Source: Lepidurus packardi (lineage: Eukaryota > Arthropoda > Branchiopoda > Notostraca > Triopsidae). Taken from it: a DNA stretch of 64,000 nt. Positions 57,771-64,000 of the stretch are shown piece after piece. The translations under genes and the position numbers were made by a program. The stretch spans positions 12,648,001 through 12,712,000 of the forward strand of contig JAKZAN010000005.1 of the NCBI GenBank assembly GCA_023053545.1, read 5' to 3'. Numbering within the stretch: the stretch's first letter is position 1; each line of letters begins with the position of its first letter. The notes below the pieces were generated by a model. That model had not been told where the DNA came from. It saw only the letters and a list, made by a program, of their open reading frames with translations, and ran no database searches.

Positions 57771-60700
57771 CTAAGTTGAAAAGCGTTTGACACAGCAACG
57801 GAAAAATAGAGCCAAGATTTCGAGAATAGAAATGAGGCTAGCTCCCAGAAAAAGCCCCAAGTTGCCTCCCACTTCCCCTAAGTTTGTATTTTAGTTATTA
57901 TTAAAATTATTTTAGAAATTTATATATTTTTCTTACCGAGCCATTTAAGATAAGTATTGGTGTGACTTATGCGCGCTTGGTATTGGAACGATTGATAGAA
58001 GAAGTGCAGTACGATTGGATCGTATCTATGTGAATCCAAACTTTTTTTTTCCTACAAGTTTGTTTGAAATGAGACAAATTTTACCTTGATACGTTCTCGT
58101 AATATTGTCGATCAAGTACTTCGGTATTCAAGTTAGAATAACTAGGTGATAAGTCGTACATTTCTTCTACGCACACTATGGGACAGTTTTCAGGATCTTT
58201 TTTATTTATTTTTATTTTTTTAAAAGAAATTCATTAGTATTTTATATTGTTTTTTTTATGAATACTATTTGGGACAATGGTGTAGTTAAAATCCAGAATC
58301 TGTTGAGGTACACATAACGGTGTCGAGTCTAAAAGCCAAAAGGAGCCAAGTGTCAATAGATTTTATGTGGAATAGTTTCACGTGTTCAAGGCTCCCGTGG
58401 AGCCTAAGCTCTTTTTACAGTACGATAGCATGGGTAAACTTACGGAAATAAATCCAAATTTTTATAACGCTTCTTGACAGTCGTGTAACTATACTAACAC
58501 AGATAGCAAAACAGTTGTACCTTTTTTATTTTTGCCTTTCACCAATTTGGCAAATGCAAATTAATTTCTAATTTAAAAGCAAAACTTTTGAAGTTCCGAA
58601 CTGTGATGCCCTATAGACCCGTTTCCAAATTCACCCGCGATATCTAGCGAAGCCCTTGGGAACTAGAGCTCCGCCATCACAACCCCTTCGGTGTATATAT
58701 GAAACTCCCGTATGCCACAGTAAAATTAGTGAACATGAAACCCAAAAGTGGTCAAAATCGTTCTTTTTAACCAAGTTTGCCGTTTGGGACTTGCACAAAG
58801 GAAATAACACACTGCCTTATGACAAGTGCCAGAGAGTAGGGTTGTAATGGCGGATGCAACACTCTTTCTCAATAGATGGCGTATTTTGCAAACAACTCTA
58901 TAGACAAGTTATTTTTAGTATAATTTGTATTTTAAATGCTATGCGAGTTGTTAACGTGTTGATTTAAAGAGTTGTTAACGAGTTATTAACTTATCGTACT
59001 TACTGTTTAAGACCACGGTATACTCTTATGGCGCTACAGCGTGGCAAACTTTAATTAAAAATTCGAATTCTGTGTTCATTGTAATGTAATTATATTGTGA
59101 CAGTAATGCGTGGCAGGTTTAAATCTAGGGAAATGTCGTCCTCTTTTTTAATATCTTTTTCTGCACATTTTAATCTGTTACTCTGTGTTCAAAGTTTTGA
59201 AATTGTGAATTAAATCCCCTATAAAAACAAATCGACGACGATTCCATAGGTTTTATTATTAAGATATTTCTTAAAAAATAGTTTTTGAATGATCTCTTTC
59301 TGTTTTCTGTTTTCGATAATTTTAGGTTTTTCCTTAATGAAATTCCGATCAGAAATTGCATATAGCATAGGATCAAGTGGGTCTACCATCATTGCCATCT
59401 TTTGACAAGAATGATCAACTACTGCCTGCGCAGGCGCAGTGAGCGTTTTCATTTACACCCATGCGCAGTAAATATGTACCAAGCTACGAGCTATACGGGA
59501 GCCTTTAACGTATTTTAACCGAATTGACATTCATTATGGTTATTAAAATGACTGAAATTAGGATCCCTTACTCCCGTGTTTGTAGAATACCGCGGAACAA
59601 TTGCTTTGGCTCTGGTAATTATGCTGCCAATACGATAAAAAACAGTTTGTCTTGCTGTAATAATCGTAATCAGGCGTCAATAATTGAATATTGATCGAAT
59701 CCTCTGTGTCTATGCAAGTGTAAGGAGCCAGGGCGTTGTTCCTTAATTCGCTGTTATCAACCTAAGGGCGGGAGAAGGTAGAATGATCAGTTGTCTTTCC
59801 GGACTTTCTCATGCTTTTGGACGAATTTCGATATGTTTACCACCGACTTGGTAATGGGCAAGGAAACACATGAAAAAGGCGCTGCATAGCGACCATTATT
59901 GTGTAAAACAGATCCGATATGTTGAGCCGGACTGGAAACTGCGTAGTACAAGCCTTTCCGTAGCACGTACTCGGATTTAATAAGATCAAGGTCAAATTCT
60001 GAGGTTACAAAGCGAGATGTATAAAGTGTATAAAGGAATCTGCAATTCGGGTACTTATGATGTGAAGAGTGTTAGGCAGAATGTAGACTACGAAACCAGC
60101 ATCCCTTGACTGGTAAGCTTGCCGAATGGTTTTCCCGTGCGTGGTAATACAACTGCCAAAGGTACACACGTACGGTACAGGGTCGAAGAATTCCTTGCAG
60201 CAGTTTTGTGCATGGTAGTAGGCTCCTGCAAGACTGCAGCCCACGACCATGTCTTCACATCTTTTTAAGGTTTGGGTTAAAAATTAGATGTTGTAACACA
60301 GTATTCAGTTAGTGATATCACTTGATGGCTGCGTTTTCTATCACTGATTTTAAGGTCCATGGACCCTTGGCCAACATTGTATCCAATTCCATTTTCAAAG
60401 CTTCTTGCTTCTTTCTATCATTAATGAATCTTGGATTGGCTGCAGTATCCGAAGTCGCCAGGATCAGATACGTTGCCGTTGTGCTATTGAAGCCCATAGC
60501 TAGACATTTGAAATTTTTAATATTTAGAAAGAATTATTCCACAGTGAAACTATTGTAACAGGAGTTATATTGTCCCTCGCCATAGTAAGAATTCTGGTAA
60601 TCTTGAAAAGAATGTGATCTTATAGAAATTGAAGCATTAAATAGTAATAGTAGACGTAGTAGGAGTTGTTTTGGAAGAGACTAACCTGCAAGTCGAGTCA

Positions 60701-61043
60701 TGTTGAAGATAGAAGTGTCACAGATATGAATGTCAGGTAGAATTGCAGGAGTGCTGTCGGATTGTTCGACGAATTCAGTCGTTAAGGATTGGCTGACTAA
60801 ACTGGTTACGCTAGAGTGAATGAGCATGATGGCCACAACAGCGAAAGCCGCAATCACCGCCGCCCAAAGCCATCGAAAACAGAAGATTTCATTGTTGTCC
60901 ACTACGTGCGCGAAGCCGTGGTTAGCCGTGGTACGGCAGAAGTAGACTACTGCTCCACATTCATTGTTGCATTTGCTGCAAACGACAGCAGGCTCAGGTT
61001 CTTTGAGAAACTCTTTGACTGGTTGTACTTCTGGACGGTACAT
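57771..61043 (-). CDS. DEG/ENaC channel subunit, copy H, 482 aa
   Basis: Exons: 61043-60686, 60601-60551, 60499-60322, 60260-60055, 59998-59841, 59761-59572, 58196-58085, 58025-57937 and 57877-57771. In phase, 483 codons with stop, no defect. It is closest to copy G in E2-E4 and lacks G's 27-nt insertion. E5 has a Trp-to-Cys change (FSCVSLP instead of FSWVSLP), which adds an unpaired cysteine in the extracellular loop. E1 has CFRWLW before TM1 where other copies have CWRWLW. Intron 6 is about 0.8-0.9 kb longer than in the other copies. The E1 donor is GTTAGT. The BEL/Pao element lies only 295 bp beyond the stop codon and may alter its 3' end. Confidence 0.9.
58390..59503. mobile_element. Expanded inverted-repeat element in intron 6 of copy H
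   Basis: Left end GGCTCCCGTGGAGCCTAAG, right end GAGCTATACGGGAGCC. At 1.1 kb it is much longer than the 270-430 bp of other copies. The extra sequence (about 58640-59400) includes AATAGATGGCGTATTTTG and has no coding frame of note. Confidence 0.5.
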
Positions 61044-61113
61044 CCTCTAGCTGATCAGGTCTTGACAACAACCAGGTTTTCAAAGGACTAACTAACTTTA
61101 CAGTCGTCCTGGA

Positions 61114-61121
61114 CCTTATAT
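61114..61121 (-). promoter_or_regulatory. TATA box of copy H
   Basis: ATATAAGG on the minus strand, 71 bp upstream of the ATG. The conserved upstream block follows at 61291-61330. Confidence 0.6.
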
Positions 61122-61290
61122 TGACGTTAGGTATCGAGCGATCTATATACAAACCTTTTCCTATCTAAAAAGACTTGCCCTGGTCATGTCAACGAATGGC
61201 TTATGTTTTATAACTTGACGTTATTGGGCCTGGACCAACCTACTTTACTTCTTTTGCATTACTTAATGGATTCCGAAGCCCTTTCACTAA

Positions 61291-61330
61291 TTCGTCGCAG
61301 TCAATTTCGTCCTGTAGAGCTAATTGGTTC
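61291..61330 (-). promoter_or_regulatory. Conserved upstream block of copy H
   Basis: TTCGTCGCAGTCAATTTCGT then CCTGTAGAGCTAATTGGTTC on the plus strand, 248 bp from the ATG. Confidence 0.5.
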
Positions 61331-61417
61331 CGCCCCTTTTGACCTCAGAGCCAATACTATTAAATCGAGAATAGTAATGAGCTAGCTGTGTTAATAAATA
61401 CTTTGTAAGTGACAAAG

Positions 61418-62150
61418 CAATGTTGGAGTCGTATTCTTCAGCTAGGACCCCGTTGAGCAGATACGAAGAACTAGGCGATATGACGTAAGATTCCACAACG
61501 CACTCCAGCGGACAGTGGTCTTCCGAAGCTTTCAAAAAATGTTAAAACGTAGTGGGGATTTGAGTATTCATTATAATTAAGTATTAAATTACGGTTTTTT
61601 AGGTCATCTGCCCCAGATACCATGACGTCGTCAGTAGCACATATCTTCCTAGAATCTAAGATTCAATTAAAAGAAGATTAACTTGGAATGAAAGTCAACT
61701 GGATCTATAGAATCCATGTAGTTCTTACTGCCATAGGCGTAGAAGACAACGGAGCAATTGACTTCACGCCGGTACGCGTTCTGTTTATAAGACATGTAAC
61801 AGTTTTCTCGGCTGTAGAAAAGGTGTTCGGGAGTCCTGAGTGCTTTATAGGTAGAGACGTCAACGCCCACACAGGTATAGGGAGCCAGGGCGTTACCTTT
61901 CAGTTCACTTTGGTCGACCTGTAGTAAACGGGTAGGGTGTTTACTCCTTCTCATTCTATAAGGTCTCTAATCTTACTATGGATTTAGTAATAGGCACCGA
62001 AACTCATGAATCGGGTGCCGCGTAGTATCCATCGGTATGTAAAACAGTTTCAGTTTGCTCAGTTGCACAACTGCGTAGTACATCCCTGTTTGCAGAACGA
62101 ATTCCGCTTTGACGATCTTCCCTTCAAACTCTAAATCCGAAATAGATTAA
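61418..62150 (-). pseudogene. Fragment of an F-type channel gene (E5-E7), second occurrence
   Basis: E7-like sequence at about 61532-61420 (CVVESYVISPSS), E6-like at about 61918-61727 (open: NALAPYTCVGVDV, ENCYMSYKQNA), E5-like at about 62150-61985 with the same four-base loss as the fragment at 49497-50215. Both ends match that fragment, so the truncation came before the block was duplicated. Confidence 0.78.
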
Positions 62151-62401
62151 AAAGGAGTTGCATAGAAGGAAAGGGTTGCATATTCCCTCTCTATATCTTT
62201 ACTCTATGAGGTAACCTAGACACTGGTTTGACCGTCGTTGTTCATTTTAGTTTATTCCGTTTATTCCGCTAATTGGATCCGACTCTCTTGGTCGAAGAGC
62301 CAGTTGTGTTAGTAGAGGCTAGTAATTAGTTAATTTTGTGAGTAAATACTTGGCAATACGTTTGCCTGTTGTTTCCTTTGTTCATTTTAGTTTATTCCGT
62401 G

Positions 62402-62870
62402 ATACCTAGATGGCGTTTTATGTTCACGTCTCGCAGAGACATCCGCTATTAGGAACGTTGTTTGGTCAAGAACGTGTCTCATGTTGTTGTCAAGTTTTCT
62501 TTTGGTGATAGAGAAGCTTTACTAACAAGGAGTTAAATAACCAGGTAAGCCATATTTTTCCTTATAAAGGCTCAGTTATCTGCCTAGTTAAGAAAAGCGA
62601 GATTCTTTTACTGAAACTAGATTTGAACGAGTTTTTCGAAGTCAAAAGAGGCGCATTGTTTGTTCTTGTTTGGTAGTCAGGAGAAACCACTCATTCTAAA
62701 GAACGAATTAGGACTTCCTAGTTAGACCTTTGTATACGAATTACTACCCAGAAAATGTTTACGTTCCCTCACACTACTTGCAACATGACTTGCAAATTTA
62801 AACCCACCTGGACCTTTCGAGAAGGTCAACTTGCAATTACCGTTATTTCGAATTCTCGAGTATTAAACTT
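62402..62870 (+). repeat. Spacer element S, copy 3' of channel gene I
   Basis: CCTAGATGGCGTTTTATG, TTGTTGTCAAGTTTTCTTTT, AAATAACCAG and the plus-strand donor GTAAGCC at 62545. The tail reads ACTTGCAAATTTAAACCCAC. Confidence 0.7.
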
Positions 62871-63053
62871 AATTGTTTTACACTTTACATTACCATAGCT
62901 TTGGATGTACGTGTATTAGAGGATTAATTCGGAATATTTTAGTGTTTTTGAAGTCCATAGCTCTCTATTGTGTTTAGTTGAAGAAATCGTTAGTATTATT
63001 GTTAGGTTGTATTGATGAAATTCAAGGAATAATGCAAAATTGGGAATGAGAAG

Positions 63054-64000
63054 CTAAGTTGAGAAACATTTGATGCAGCAACGGAAAAATAGAGCCAAGA
63101 TTTCGAGGATAGAAATGAGGCTAGCTCCCAGAAAAAGGCCCAAGTTGCCTCCCACTTCCCCTAATTTGGATTTTAATAAATTATAAAAGAAATTTTTAGA
63201 AATTTCATTGATTGTTTTTCATTAATTTTGTTACCGAGCCATTTAAGATAAGTATTGGTGTGACTTATGCGCGCTTGGTAATGGAACGATTGATAGAAGA
63301 AATGCAGTACGATTGGATCGTATCTATGTGAATCCAAACTTTTTTCCTACGAGTTTCTTTGAAATGAGACAAATTTTACCTTGATATGTTCTCGTAATAT
63401 TGTCGATCAAGTAACTCGCTATTCAAGTTAGAATAACTAGGCGATAAGTCGTAAATTTCTTCTACGCACTCTATGGGACAGTGTTCAGGATCTTTTTTTT
63501 TTTTTTTAAAAAAATAGAGATTCATTAGTATTTTATAATGTCTTTTTTTATGAATACTATTTGGAGCAAGGTCGTAGTTAAAATCCAGAAGCTGTTGAGG
63601 TTCACATAACGGTGTCGAGTCTAAAAGCCCAAAAGAGCCAAGTGTCAATAGATTTACTGTGGAATAGTTTTTGGTTTTTCGTTTATGAAATTCCGATAAG
63701 AAATTGCATATAGCATAGGATATAGCATAAGACCAAATGGGTCTATCACCATTGCCATCTTTTGACAAGAATGATCAACTTCTGGCTGCGCAGACGCAAG
63801 GCGCGTTTTCATATACACACATGCGCAGTAAATATGTACCAAGCTATAAGCTATACTGGAGCTTTTAACGTATTTTAACCGAATTGGCATTCATTATGGT
63901 TATTAAAATGACTGAAATTAGGTTTCCTTACTCCCGTGTTTGTAGAATACCGCGGAACAATTGCTTTGGTTCTGGTAATTATGCTGCCAATAAGTTAAGT
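63054..64000 (-). CDS. DEG/ENaC channel subunit, copy I, 3' part only
   Basis: Exons in the window: E9 63160-63054, E8 63323-63235, E7 63491-63380 and part of E6 from 63932 to the window edge. Frames and splice sites match copies G and H, and the GAS filter and TM2 are present. E7 reads CVEEIYDLSPSYSNLNSELL. The remaining exons lie beyond the window. Intron 6 lacks the left inverted-repeat end, as in copy G. Confidence 0.85.

Noticed and set aside
1-64000. CRISPR arrays, operons, ribosome-binding sites, rRNA or tRNA genes
   Set aside because: Spliced genes show this is eukaryotic nuclear DNA; the tandem repeats lack the repeat-spacer form, and no tRNA or rRNA signature was seen.

Overview
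The window looks like arthropod nuclear DNA. Genes are split into many small exons with canonical GT-AG introns. The gene families (a PP2C-like protein of the CG9801 type, a pancreatic-type lipase, insect-style DEG/ENaC channels) and a BEL/Pao retrotransposon with an insect-like layout all fit. A foldback element carries TTAGG-type repeats. The species cannot be named from the sequence alone.

Left part (1-20 kb), three unrelated single genes. (1) A plus-strand six-exon gene at 637-7173 encodes an 875-residue PP2C-like protein. (2) A plus-strand five-exon gene at 9748-13147 encodes a 259-residue secreted, cysteine-rich, probably GPI-anchored protein. (3) A minus-strand thirteen-exon gene at 15282-19911 encodes a 609-residue pancreatic-type lipase with a complete Ser-Asp-His triad. 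Exon phases close exactly in all three, so the models are internally consistent. Their introns are rich in tandem repeats (about 145 bp, 155-162 bp, 197 bp, 22 bp and exactly 100 bp).

Right part (22-64 kb), a head-to-tail array of DEG/ENaC (pickpocket-like) channel genes, all on the minus strand. There are eight full-length copies (here A to H, from low to high coordinate) and a ninth (I) cut by the window end. The standard plan is nine exons and about 482 residues: an N-terminal HG motif, TM1, a cysteine-rich extracellular loop, the GAS selectivity motif and TM2. Seven copies share one type. Copy F is a divergent second type. Fragments of F-type genes lie upstream of copies D, G and H, which suggests that a two-gene module (standard plus F-type) was duplicated and that the F-type member mostly decayed. 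Further stubs and scrambled exon pieces mark breakpoints. The copies share a TATA box at fixed distance from the ATG (degraded in A and B), a conserved block about 225-250 bp upstream, an inverted-repeat element in intron 6, and a 3' spacer element carrying a conserved splice donor on the opposite strand.

A complete BEL/Pao element (50677-57476, minus strand) with apparently identical 329-bp LTRs, a GGTTC target duplication and one long gag-pol frame sits in the spacer downstream of copy H, so it is a very recent insertion.
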